From NCBI RefSeq assembly GCF_019977655.1, contig NZ_AP024849.1:2699001-2763000 (forward strand): a stretch of 64,000 nucleotides of DNA, given 5' to 3'. Made by a program: the position numbers and the translations under genes. Below are positions 1 through 8,323 of the stretch, piece after piece. Every line of letters starts with the position of its first letter. Within the stretch, counting starts at the first letter, position 1. The DNA comes from Clostridium gelidum. GTDB lineage: Bacteria; Bacillota; Clostridia; Clostridiales; Clostridiaceae. The notes beneath the pieces are model-generated. The model was given only the letters and a program-made list of their open reading frames with translations, made no database searches and was not told where the DNA came from.

Positions 1-1039
1 TTTAGTAATAAAGAGATTTTTAAGTGTTTTACTTCCACCATTTGAATTTATTCAAACAGGAATTAAAGTAAAAATAGGAGATGAAATTTTTATAGCTAAA
101 GGTAAAGTTATAACATCTAAGGGTTGGAAGATGGTTTATGACAAAGTAGATGACCTTGAAGAAAATAGTGAAGAAGGAATGCTTAAAGAACAAGTCTTGC
201 CAAAGTTAAATAAAGGTGCAAAACTTAAAATTAATAATATTGAAATCAAAAATCATAAGACTAAACCACCTGCAAGATTTACTGAAGGTACTCTTTTATC
301 AGCTATGGAAAATCCACAAAAGTATATTACCATAGATAAAGAGTCTGCTAAGACTTTAGGTGAAACAGGTGGACTTGGAACAGTTGCAACAAGAGCAGAT
401 ATTATAGAAAAGTTATTTAATTCTTTTGTAATAGAAAAGAGGGGCAAGGAATTAGTTCCAACATCAAAAGGAAAACAACTTATGGAACTTGTACCAAAGG
501 ATCTAAAATCACCACTTTTAACTGCTAGATGGGAAAAAGAGCTTGATGATATAAGTAAGGGGAAAACAAATGTTCGTGATTTTATAGGAAGAATGAGAAA
601 TTATGCAACAGCATTAGTTCAAGATGTTAAATTTAGTACAGATAAATATACTCATGATAACTTAACTGGAAAGAAATGCCCACAATGTGGCAAGTATATG
701 TTAGAAGTTAAAGGGAAAAATGGTGTAATGAATGTATGCCAAGATAGAGAATGTGGTCACAGAGAGAACGTATCAAGAGTCTCAAATGCAAGATGCCCTG
801 AATGTAAAAAGAAACTAGAAATTAGAGGGCATGGAGATGGAGAGATATATGTTTGTGCAAGCAGCACCTGTAACTTTAGAGAAAAATCAGCTCAATTCCA
901 AAAGAGATTTGATGGAAAAGGAAAAGTTGATAAAAGAGAAGTAAATAATTATATGAACAAAATGAAAAAGGAAGCAGAGGACTTTAATGATAATCCGTTT
1001 GCTGCACTACTCGGTGGAATGAAATTCGACGGTAAATAA
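1..1039 (+). CDS. topB: DNA topoisomerase III, C-terminal part (cut by window edge)
   Basis: Type IA topoisomerase that relaxes or decatenates DNA through single-strand passage in the cytoplasm. The reading frame is open from base 2 of the window, so the N-terminal Toprim and most of the core lie upstream. What is visible is the end of the core (motif TLGETGGLGTVATRADIIEKL near the middle, typical of type IA enzymes, then LVPKDLKSPLLTARWE) followed by two four-cysteine zinc ribbons: CPQC...CQDRECG and CPEC...CASSTCNF. TopB of many Firmicutes ends in such ribbons. A terminator hairpin follows at about 1098. A decayed copy of the second ribbon lies at 19532-19614. Confident in family; topB is preferred over topA because of the sequence type and the tail, but the N-terminus is not seen. 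Confidence 0.85.
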   Translation, partial: LVIKRFLSVLLPPFEFIQTGIKVKIGDEIFIAKGKVITSKGWKMVYDKVDDLEENSEEGMLKEQVLPKLNKGAKLKINNIEIKNHKTKPPARFTEGTLLSAMENPQKYITIDKESAKTLGETGGLGTVATRADIIEKLFNSFVIEKRGKELVPTSKGKQLMELVPKDLKSPLLTARWEKELDDISKGKTNVRDFIGRMRNYATALVQDVKFSTDKYTHDNLTGKKCPQCGKYMLEVKGKNGVMNVCQDRECGHRENVSRVSNARCPECKKKLEIRGHGDGEIYVCASSTCNFREKSAQFQKRFDGKGKVDKREVNNYMNKMKKEAEDFNDNPFAALLGGMKFDGK

Positions 1040-1097
1040 AGTGTATTAAACACATTTGAAATATTAAAGAAAAAATATTAAATTTGCTAATAAAAAA

Positions 1098-1154
1098 ATG
1101 ATACCTATAGACTGGACACATGAAAAAAGTGTTTAGTCTGTAGGTATTTTTTTG
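1098..1154 (+). terminator. intrinsic terminator of topB
   Basis: Stem ACCTATAGACT pairs with AGTCTGTAGGT across a 21-nt loop and runs into seven T residues. It closes the topB transcript; the first repeat-family-1 copy starts within its T-run. Confidence 0.8.
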
Positions 1155-1480
1155 TTCCCATTAATGTAACTTATTTATAAGGATATCCGCCGCCTCAAGG
1201 GGCATAATATTCCATAGGACTGTGAAAATTTCGCTGGAAGCATCTAAATAGGTTGCCCCCATTTATGCATGCTCCCAATATACATTGTGACAAGAATAAA
1301 TGGAACAACCTTCCATTAAGAAGCTTCAACAGCTTATTTTGAATGCCTATTCCAGAAACATGTATCCAATTTCTCTGTTTGGATATGCTCTTAAGTATGG
1401 TAAAAGTTGAATATAATACAAAGCATAAGTATAAGTATAAGTATAAGCTCTGTTGTGTGTGTATCTATATATGTTTAAAT
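1150..1480 (+). repeat. Repeat family 1, copy 1 (degenerate structured element)
   Basis: Most diverged of three copies (others at 13435-13757 and 48575-48850). Conserved blocks are GAAAATTTCGCTGGAAGC, a long hairpin whose arms are GGTTGCCCCCATTTATGC and ...ATAAATGGAACAACC, and TTTCTCTGTTTGGATATGC. In this copy the outer 5' arm (seen as AATTGAATACATATT in the other copies) is replaced by CCTCAAGGGGCATAAT, which breaks the outer stem, and the tail carries three ATAAGT units. The left edge shares about 20 bases (TTTGTTCCCATTAATGTAAC) with the start of copy 2. A hairpin follows at 1500. A 60-codon open frame here is not conserved as protein. Confidence 0.75.
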
Positions 1481-1499
1481 AATGATTTTATAAATAAGA

Positions 1500-1538
1500 A
1501 TTCTAAAGTTCTAATATTCTCGTAAAGAACTTTAGAAC
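1500..1538 (+). terminator. hairpin after repeat copy 1
   Basis: TCTAAAGTTCT and AGAACTTTAGA form a perfect 11-bp stem. There is only a weak T-rich tail. A closely similar AAAGTTCTAAG hairpin, with a strong T-run, follows copy 3. Confidence 0.5.
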
Positions 1539-1656
1539 TTAATAATTTTAGAATTTGCTTGTAAAATGCGGGTTAAGAGATATGTGGAAACTTTATTGCA
1601 ACATATATATATTGATTTTTTGTAAGGTAATATAAAAGAATATGAGGTGCTTATAA

Positions 1657-1922
1657 ATGGCAGAAAGTAATACATAGGTAGAAAAAATGCTGAGAAGTTG
1701 TGGATTTTTAATGTAATAATGTTACTTGTATTAACGTTTGGATTAGTATTAATGCATATTTAGCCTATTATTTTATTATTTCCTTATAAATTGGTTTTTA
1801 GTTTTTTATCTTATGAAAAAAATATTCATACAAAAGGTAGAAGTATGGGGCTTATAGGTCAAGTCGGATTAAAATATCATTTAGCTGTGGTTATTGGATT
1901 ACTAATAGCAATCATACTGTAA
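1657..1922 (+). pseudogene. decayed small membrane protein gene
   Basis: An ATG at 1657 follows a plausible site GAGGTG (about 1644). Reading on gives MAESNT, an in-frame TAG, then a missing A in a poly-A run near 1685. After that shift the frame reads NVIMLLVLTFGLVLMH, a second TAG, PIILLFPYKLVFSFLSYEKN, and ends with VGLKYHLAVVIGLLIAIIL before TAA at 1920. Together this describes a protein of about 90 residues with two or three hydrophobic segments, broken by two stops and one frameshift. I do not recognise the family. It lies between repeat copy 1 and the bcrC-like gene and has no intact paralogue in the window. Confidence 0.6.
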
Positions 1923-2074
1923 AAAAATGCTTAGGTTTCAACAATAAACTCTTATACTTTGAGGTTTAATAACAACAATATAGGAGAATAATAAAATAAA
2001 AAATAGCAATTAATTTTTGGAAAGACAAAAGGATATTGGAATACAAAAAAATCAAGTAAGAAAGGGAATCACAA

Positions 2075-2656
2075 ATGAATATGGAGATTTTTCGATTAAT
2101 AAATAATTTAGAAAATAAAAATACTTTTTTGGATAACGTTATGTTATTCTTTTCTGAATACATGCTTTATGTATTTGCAGGAATGATTGCATTGGTATTT
2201 ATATTAGGGGTAATTAAGAAAGATAAAAAAGTTCGATGGGTAGCTATAAATACATTTCTACTTACAGTTATAAATATAATATTAGCTTATTTTATTGGTA
2301 GTATTTATTATGTTGATAGACCATTTATTCATAATAAGGTTAATTTACTTTACCCACATGTAGAGGATGCATCTTTTCCAAGCGATCATGCGACAGTAAC
2401 AATGAGTATTGCACTTGGTATAAACAAATATAACAAAGTTTTTGGGATAGTATTAACAATATTGTCAATCATAGTAGGATTCTCAAGGGTATATGTTGGT
2501 CATCATTCGCCTGCTGATGTAGTTGGTACATATATAATAGTATTTATTATGAGTTACATATATAATGCTAAATTAAGTAATAAAATTAATAAAATATATG
2601 ATAAAATTGAAGACATGTTTGTAACTAAGTTAGGCATTACTTGGATTTATAAATAA
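2075..2656 (+). CDS. PAP2-family phosphatase, BcrC-like undecaprenyl-diphosphatase
   Basis: Integral membrane phosphatase, most likely recycling undecaprenyl pyrophosphate to the monophosphate lipid carrier for cell-wall synthesis at the outer face of the membrane. All three PAP2 motifs are present: the RP of motif 1 (R82-P83), PSDH (P102-H105, catalytic His) and SR-x5-H-x3-D (S137, R138, H144, D148). Five to six hydrophobic segments surround them. At 193 residues it has the length of B. subtilis BcrC. The site AAAGGGA precedes the ATG. The next gene also carries a PAP2 domain, but one lacking these residues. Substrate is inferred from family; other lipid phosphates are possible. Confidence 0.8.
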   Translation: MNMEIFRLINNLENKNTFLDNVMLFFSEYMLYVFAGMIALVFILGVIKKDKKVRWVAINTFLLTVINIILAYFIGSIYYVDRPFIHNKVNLLYPHVEDASFPSDHATVTMSIALGINKYNKVFGIVLTILSIIVGFSRVYVGHHSPADVVGTYIIVFIMSYIYNAKLSNKINKIYDKIEDMFVTKLGITWIYK

Positions 2657-2754
2657 TAATAGTATTAGAGGGTTATAATACCAAGGTCTACTTATTATAA
2701 ATAGTCTAATTTCATAAATAATTATAAAGTATAACAAAATTAGGATGTGATATT

Positions 2755-4068
2755 TTGCAGTCTATAATTGAATTAGTTAATAATTATGGATATATAATTA
2801 TATTTAGTGCATTAGTGCTTGAGCTGATTGCATTTCCCTTACCGGGAGAACTTATGATGACTTATTGTGGTTTTCTAGTTTATCAATCTAAAATGAATTG
2901 GATTATTAGTATTATTGTTGCAACTGCAGGGGCAATACTCGGCATAACAATATCTTATTTTATAGGTACTAAACTTGGAGAAGGATTTTTTAAAAAATAT
3001 GGTTCATATGTTCATTTTGGACCAGAGAAGTTAGAAAAAACATCAAAATGGTTTAAATCGTATGGTAACAAATTATTGATATTAGCTTATTTCATTCCTG
3101 GAATCAGGCATATCACTGGATATTTTTCAGGAATAACAGAAATATCTTATAAAAAATTTGCTTTAAACTCATATATAGGAGCTTTGATATGGACAGCTAC
3201 TTTTATTTCATTAGGTAAGGTACTTGGACCAAATTGGGATAATTTTCACGGGTATATAAAAAAATACATGATTATTGGGAGTCTAATTATTGCTTTGATT
3301 ATGATAATTATATATTCTTATAAATATCATAAAACTCAGATAATAGAATTTACTTATAAAATAATTAATAGAATTATGGTTGCATTTCATTCTATTGGGA
3401 AAATAAAAGTTGTAATAGCTATTATGGCAGCTGCTTTGTTAGGTTTTTCAGCTCTTGTAATTGGTGTGACACAAGATTATTTAGCTCATGAATTTGAGCA
3501 ATTTGATACTATTGTATCTTATTTAATAAAAGCAATTTTTGAAAATAAATGGTCTTATTTGATTGATTTGTTTGGAGCAATAACTTCTATTAAAATATTA
3601 ATGCCATTAATGATAATCATATTAATATGGATTATAAGAAGAAATATAGACAAATTTCTTGAAATTGAATTTTTGTTAATAACAATTGTTGGTGGAGAAG
3701 CTTTACAATTTATATTGAGACATATTTTTAGACGTTTAGGACCATCTGTTCTAGAAGTAATAGGAAATGTTCAATATACATTTCCAAGTAATCAATCATT
3801 AATGTCAATTGTTGCATATGGTTTTATTGCATTTATAATACTACGTCATGGAAAGAAAACTTGGATTAAAACTACTATAATTACTGCAACTATACTTATT
3901 TGTATATTTTCAGGATTAAACCCTCTGTTTTATAAAACTGAATATCCAAGTGATGTTTATGCAGGGTATATTTTTGGTGGAGTATGGTTAACTTTAAATA
4001 TTATTTTATTGGAAGTATATCGTATAATAACAAAAGTACAATTAAAACATGTAGAAAAATTTAAATGA
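2755..4068 (+). CDS. DedA-family membrane protein fused to a catalytically degenerate PAP2 domain
   Basis: Residues 1-190 are a DedA/SNARE-associated domain: E23 with FPLPGE (27-32), membrane segments, and PGIRHITGYFSG (115-126) with the conserved Arg. DedA proteins act as proton-linked lipid carrier flippases; some move undecaprenyl phosphate. Residues about 215-430 have a PAP2 layout, but the motifs are altered: RRLGP (326-330) for RxRP, PSNQ (344-347) where PSGH is expected, and SG...TEYPSD (386-400) where SRxxxxxHxxxD is expected. The catalytic His residues and Arg are therefore missing, so this half is probably non-enzymatic. The start is TTG at 2755 with a modest GGATGTGA site. It lies about 100 bp after the intact BcrC-like gene, so both may serve the same lipid carrier; this is inference. 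Confidence 0.8.
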   Translation: MQSIIELVNNYGYIIIFSALVLELIAFPLPGELMMTYCGFLVYQSKMNWIISIIVATAGAILGITISYFIGTKLGEGFFKKYGSYVHFGPEKLEKTSKWFKSYGNKLLILAYFIPGIRHITGYFSGITEISYKKFALNSYIGALIWTATFISLGKVLGPNWDNFHGYIKKYMIIGSLIIALIMIIIYSYKYHKTQIIEFTYKIINRIMVAFHSIGKIKVVIAIMAAALLGFSALVIGVTQDYLAHEFEQFDTIVSYLIKAIFENKWSYLIDLFGAITSIKILMPLMIIILIWIIRRNIDKFLEIEFLLITIVGGEALQFILRHIFRRLGPSVLEVIGNVQYTFPSNQSLMSIVAYGFIAFIILRHGKKTWIKTTIITATILICIFSGLNPLFYKTEYPSDVYAGYIFGGVWLTLNIILLEVYRIITKVQLKHVEKFK

Positions 4069-4163
4069 AAATTGAATAATGCTGTATTTATAATGATTAT
4101 AAGAACACTTTAAAAAACTAAAACATATTATAAATTTGAAATATTATACAAGGAAGAAACAAT

Positions 4164-4721
4164 ATGAATAATACTCATAGATTACACCCATGCCCTTATT
4201 GTGATTATAACTCAGATGGTATTTATAATGATTATAGAACTTATCCGTGTCCTTATTCCTATGACCATTATGTTCCAGTTGATGATGAAACAGAAGATAG
4301 TTCTAGATTAATGGGTAATGCTCCAATTGTATTGAAAGATTATGGACCACAACCTTTCGTAGTTAATATTAATGAGGCCGCCAAGCAAAACAATAATTAC
4401 CGTACCGGTTTATGGACAGGAAACAATCTCCAAGTTACATTGATGAGCATCAAGGTTGGTGATGACATAGGTTTAGAAGTTCATCCTAAAATTGATCAGT
4501 TCATACGTATTGAAGACGGACAAGGAATTGTTAAAATGGGAAAAAGTAAAGATAATCTAGACTTTCAAGCAAACGTATATGATGACTTTGCAATCATGAT
4601 ACCTGCTGGTACTTGGCACAATGTTATTAATACAGGCAATAAACCACTTAAAGTATACTCTATCTATGCACCACCACAACATCCACATGGTGTAGTTGAG
4701 GTAACTAAGTCTGCTGAATAA
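4164..4721 (+). CDS. cupin domain protein with Cys-rich N-terminus
   Basis: A 185-residue soluble protein. The N-terminus carries two CPY motifs (CPYC near residue 10 and CPY near 30) in a Tyr/Asp-rich stretch. Residues about 75-180 form a single cupin barrel with the usual metal-ligand pattern: EVHPKIDQFIRIEDG (His, Gln, Glu) and PAGTWHNVINTG (His). It ends in PPQHPHGVVE, a tail seen in small Firmicute cupins often annotated as mannose-6-phosphate isomerase-like. Enzymatic activity cannot be read from the sequence. An AAGGAAGAA site precedes the ATG. It is monocistronic: about 95 bp from the gene before and closed by a terminator at 4855. Confidence 0.75.
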   Translation: MNNTHRLHPCPYCDYNSDGIYNDYRTYPCPYSYDHYVPVDDETEDSSRLMGNAPIVLKDYGPQPFVVNINEAAKQNNNYRTGLWTGNNLQVTLMSIKVGDDIGLEVHPKIDQFIRIEDGQGIVKMGKSKDNLDFQANVYDDFAIMIPAGTWHNVINTGNKPLKVYSIYAPPQHPHGVVEVTKSAE

Positions 4722-4854
4722 GTTGCTAGAAAGAACCATGGATAATTAATAATAAACCAATATTAGATTACCTAATATAGTTGGATTACAAGTATAATTG
4801 GTACATGCATAGTATGTAAAATGAATAATTAAATACCGCATTATTTAGTAAATA

Positions 4855-4906
4855 AAAGCACTGGTAAAGCGTATCTACTGGAGATACAATACCAGTGCTT
4901 TTGTGT
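4855..4906 (+). terminator. terminator after cupin gene
   Basis: Stem AAAGCACTGGTA/TACCAGTGCTTT with a nested TATCT/AGATA hairpin and a short T-run. A second small hairpin (GTGTCAT/ATGACAC) follows at about 4904-4926. The remaining bases up to 5041 show nothing else I can name. Confidence 0.7.
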
Positions 4907-5041
4907 CATATTGCCTCCATGACACAAGAACATTAAAAATTTTATCCATTTTCTAGTCAGTTTTTTTAATTGTCCTTGACATAGCGACTACTTTACAGTA
5001 ATTTAGCGATTTTTTCAGTATTTTTTTATAATCAAATGATA

Positions 5042-7513
5042 TTAGTGTGTAACATTCTTCTTTATTAATTTCATAAATGTTTCTGGGGTGACTATTTTCA
5101 CTTTAGGGTTTTCATTTAGCTTATTTACAACTTTTTCAATATTACTCAAGCTTTTGCTCCAAGAATGAACATAAACAAATGTGTAACTATTAGAATTATG
5201 AAGATCTACTTGCCCTGAGTCAATTCGATGATTAATCTTTTCAACTAACTCATCTTCGCTCTCCAGACTATCCCAAAGTAAATCTCTACAGGACACTATA
5301 GGTTTATTATTAGACCAAATAATTTCACCGTGATAGTTGTCGTGTCTATGATAATCAAGATAAAATAATCCGTGTATATTAGGCTTAATAGTGAATTTAT
5401 CCCAAAGAGTATCATTATGAAAAGAGGAGTCATCGATAATTGCTATATATTTCTCATCTACTTTTTTCATATAATCATTTAATGTTTCAATATATGTATT
5501 CAACTTATTCTTATCAAATTTACTTGGATATATATAACCATTTCCAGAAGGTGATACTATAAAATAATCATTAGTAGGGCCATGAGCTGCACTTTTATAA
5601 TATAAGTTAAAAACAGTAGGAGCTAGATAATATAAAGATGGGCTGAAGGACCAACCTAAATTAAATTTACCTCTATAAGAAGAACCAAACCATTTAGAAG
5701 AACCATAGTTAGTTCCAAGATTCCACTGCTGATTATCGCCATCAGACATAATGAATGTTACATAATGAACATTTTTTTCTTTAGGAATGTTCATTGAAGC
5801 TTTTTGAGTTATAGGTAATGATGGAAAAGCACTTAATGTAGTTAAATTATAAGACCAATCTGCAGCAACCATACCTATACCATATTTTGAAGCTGTACTT
5901 ACATTAATAAACTCATCTGGTCCCCAACCTAAGCATGTGGAGTCACTTTCCATGGATGAAAATATTTTATCTCTAAGAGATGTGTCCTTTATGCTATCTT
6001 CATAAAACACTAGGGATTTGCTCATTATTCCATAGTCTCTTAAAGCTGTTTCTTTATCAGGGGATAGCTCTATTATTAGGGAATGGTTCAAGCCAGAATT
6101 CCATAAATTATTGTAAGCCCAGTTATTATCCGTGTTCCTACAATCACCTTTAATCTTTGTTATACCATGGATTTTTACTTTATCTTCGATAGATTGATCA
6201 ACTGCAATACAATTATTTAAGGAGGCAAGAGAACAAGCATTATTTATTGATGGATCTTTTATGGATTCATTATTATAAAGTACATATCCATCAACATAAT
6301 TTTTAAATGTATCTAATAATTCCCATGGGTCTGAGATGTTTTTGTATAAAATTCCATAACTATTCTTTAAATCATCTAGCCATATTTGATAATCAGGTTG
6401 CATGGAATTAAGTGTATATATTTGAAAAGAACAATGACTATTAACTAACCCTTGAAGGGTAGCTATCATTGTTCTTTCACTAGAACTCATTATATCTTGA
6501 GAAATAACATATAAATAAGTTGGAATTATAGGGTTTTTTATATAATTAGATGTGTTTTTACATATAGGAGTAACAGGAAAAAAATTACTACTATCAGTAT
6601 GTAGAGTCTTTTTCCAATCACTCCATTTGATATTAAAATTATTGCTAGCTTCTTTACTGTATTTATAGAAATTTTCCAAGAAAATAACTCTTTCATCATT
6701 ATAAAAAGATTTGATATCGTCCTCATTAAAATTTGCTAAAAGTAGTTGTCGTTTAATAATATCATCAGCCATAACTTCTTTTGAATTTTTAATCATATCA
6801 TACATAATCATGAAGGTAGTAGTTCTCCCTATACCTTCTTTACAGTGAAAATGAAACCATATGCTTGTAGGTTGTAACTTTACTAAATCAACAAAGTAAT
6901 CAACCATATCATCTGTAGGTATCTTACCATCAGTGACAGGGATACGAATATATGATAGTGATTTAGAATTAACAAGCTGATTTTCATTGTTAACTTCTGT
7001 TGGAACTATAGTTATATTATCATGATTATAAAAAGTGATAGGTACATTTAATTTAATATTATTAAGTTTACTATTTTCATCTAATAAAACTTGTTCCTTT
7101 GTTAAACCTATGTTAGCATCATTTTTTGCATTAGCAAAGCTAACAGGATATCCATTAATAAATCCATGGGATTCTTGTCTTAAGTCAATAACTGTTATAG
7201 GTAAGGAAGTTTCTATACTATTTATTACAAGAGGTAAATTGAACTCAGAAAATTGTTGACTACCAGAAATGTTTAAGGTATCTAGTCCACTAAGAGTTAA
7301 ATTTTTATTGTTCTGGACATTTATTATATTAGAAGATTTACGAAAATTTTTTGGAATGTCATTGTAATCTAACGAATCGATAATAAGATTTATATTGCTT
7401 ATATCTAGCGATACATCAGAAGCTTGTGCTATTCCATTTTTTATTGTTAAAGAATAAAAAATGCTTAATAAAATTGATAATATACATATACTGGCTTTAA
7501 AGTTTTTATGCAA
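5042..7513 (-). CDS. secreted PTP-type phytase (inositol-phosphate phosphatase) fused to a GxGYxYP domain
   Basis: An 823-residue protein. Residues 1-32 are a signal peptide ending near AQAS. Residues about 60-290 are a protein-tyrosine-phosphatase-like phytase: VIDLRQESHGFINGYPVSF (108-126) and the P-loop HCKEGIGRT (223-231; HCxxGxxRT with C224 nucleophile and R230). Such enzymes remove phosphates from inositol hexaphosphate. Residues about 330-815 match the GxGYxYP family of putative glycoside hydrolases: TYLYVISQD...ERTMIATLQGLVN (332-358), SDGDNQQWNL (590-599) and GNGYIYP (657-663). I do not know this two-domain combination as a standard architecture. TTG start at 7513 with GAGGTGAT six bases upstream. 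The gene stands alone. Likely role: extracellular phosphate or polyol-phosphate scavenging (inference). Confidence 0.8.
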   Translation of the reverse strand: MHKNFKASICILSILLSIFYSLTIKNGIAQASDVSLDISNINLIIDSLDYNDIPKNFRKSSNIINVQNNKNLTLSGLDTLNISGSQQFSEFNLPLVINSIETSLPITVIDLRQESHGFINGYPVSFANAKNDANIGLTKEQVLLDENSKLNNIKLNVPITFYNHDNITIVPTEVNNENQLVNSKSLSYIRIPVTDGKIPTDDMVDYFVDLVKLQPTSIWFHFHCKEGIGRTTTFMIMYDMIKNSKEVMADDIIKRQLLLANFNEDDIKSFYNDERVIFLENFYKYSKEASNNFNIKWSDWKKTLHTDSSNFFPVTPICKNTSNYIKNPIIPTYLYVISQDIMSSSERTMIATLQGLVNSHCSFQIYTLNSMQPDYQIWLDDLKNSYGILYKNISDPWELLDTFKNYVDGYVLYNNESIKDPSINNACSLASLNNCIAVDQSIEDKVKIHGITKIKGDCRNTDNNWAYNNLWNSGLNHSLIIELSPDKETALRDYGIMSKSLVFYEDSIKDTSLRDKIFSSMESDSTCLGWGPDEFINVSTASKYGIGMVAADWSYNLTTLSAFPSLPITQKASMNIPKEKNVHYVTFIMSDGDNQQWNLGTNYGSSKWFGSSYRGKFNLGWSFSPSLYYLAPTVFNLYYKSAAHGPTNDYFIVSPSGNGYIYPSKFDKNKLNTYIETLNDYMKKVDEKYIAIIDDSSFHNDTLWDKFTIKPNIHGLFYLDYHRHDNYHGEIIWSNNKPIVSCRDLLWDSLESEDELVEKINHRIDSGQVDLHNSNSYTFVYVHSWSKSLSNIEKVVNKLNENPKVKIVTPETFMKLIKKNVTH

Positions 7514-7861
7514 TTATGATCACCTCATTTATAGGAATTATAAATATGATAAATTTTCAATATGCTTAAGAAATCTGACTAGTTATTTTTTGAAGATCCC
7601 TAAGTTATATAAGTATAATATGTGCTATTTAAATACTTTCTATACAAGTTGCCATATAATAGTGTGTATAAAAAAAGAATGACTTACTTATGTGTGTGAA
7701 AGTCATTCAGAATAATGTTTTTAGACGAATTAGCTAATTATTTTTCAAGAGTTAATAAAGTATATTTCAGCTAGAATATTTTGTTGTGCAGATTCAGGAT
7801 TTTTAGTTTCTTGTAATGTATCTAGATATTATTGCTGAGAGGCGATTGTTAACAAGAAGGT
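7514..7861. other. intergenic region between phytase-fusion gene and truncated CopZ-like gene
   Basis: It holds the divergent 5' regions of both genes. A hairpin GAATGACT/AGTCATTC lies at 7677-7711. No riboswitch or operator could be recognised. A 73-codon open frame on the plus strand (7461-7682) overlaps the phytase gene start and has no protein-like character. Confidence 0.4.
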
Positions 7862-8044
7862 ATGAGCTGTGGGCATTGTGTAAACCATGTTTATGAGGCA
7901 CTTGATGAGATTGGATCAACTGATATAAAAGTAAATCTAGAAGAAGGGAATGCTGTTGCTGAAGTTGGAGATATTACTGATGATGCAATTAAAGCAGCTA
8001 TTGAAGATGCAGGGTATGATGTTATAGAAATTGAAGAGTCTTAA
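7862..8044 (+). pseudogene. CopZ-like heavy-metal-associated domain, 5'-truncated
   Basis: The 60-residue frame begins MSCGHCVNHVYEALDEIG, so its ATG is the Met of the metal-binding motif GMxCxxC itself. In intact copper chaperones eight to ten residues (the first beta strand) precede this Met. Upstream in frame are only Q-E-G and then TAA; the preceding bases give A-I-V-N in a frame one base off, so a frameshift probably removed the start. The rest (KVNLEEGNAVAEV...IKAAIEDAGYDV) is a normal domain. AAGAAGG abuts the ATG, too close for a good ribosome site. Either a recent pseudogene or a shortened chaperone. It sits directly before the quinone/redox gene set, whose Met-rich protein also hints at copper. 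Confidence 0.65.
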
Positions 8045-8074
8045 ATATTAAAAATTATTAAAATTGTACAATCT

Positions 8075-8104
8075 AAAGTGGATTCTATTGAGTCCGCTTT
8101 TTTC
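8075..8104 (+). terminator. terminator after CopZ-like gene
   Basis: Stem AAAGTGGAT/GTCCGCTTT (with G-U pairs) followed by TTTTTTC. A second hairpin AAAGGACTGTT/AACTGTCCTTT follows at 8114-8147. Confidence 0.7.
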
Positions 8105-8323
8105 TTTTGTGAAAAAGGACTGTTACATTTTGCAACTGTCCTTTAAATTTATATTAACTTTATATTAACTTTAAATGTTCAGAAGTAACTAAAACTTTAA
8201 ATATTTTTAAATTATCTTCATAATATCTACACATGTTTTATCTATACTTTACTCATAAAAGTGAAAACTATTTTGAATAAAGAATTTTACTTAAAGGTTA
8301 AATTATGGAGAGGTGGTGAGGTC

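Noticed and set aside
1430..1465. ATAAGT triplication as a CRISPR-like or microsatellite feature
   Set aside because: Only three 6-base units, inside a degenerate repeat copy; too short to mean anything alone.
7461..7682. 73-codon plus-strand frame at the 5' end of the phytase-fusion gene
   Set aside because: Overlaps the gene start antisense, no ribosome site, Tyr/Cys/Ile-rich nonsense composition.
7845..7856. TTGTTAACAA as a Rex redox-repressor site
   Set aside because: The Rex site needs a spacer between the half sites (TTGTTAA-N4-TTAACAA); this is only a short palindrome at the broken CopZ-like start.
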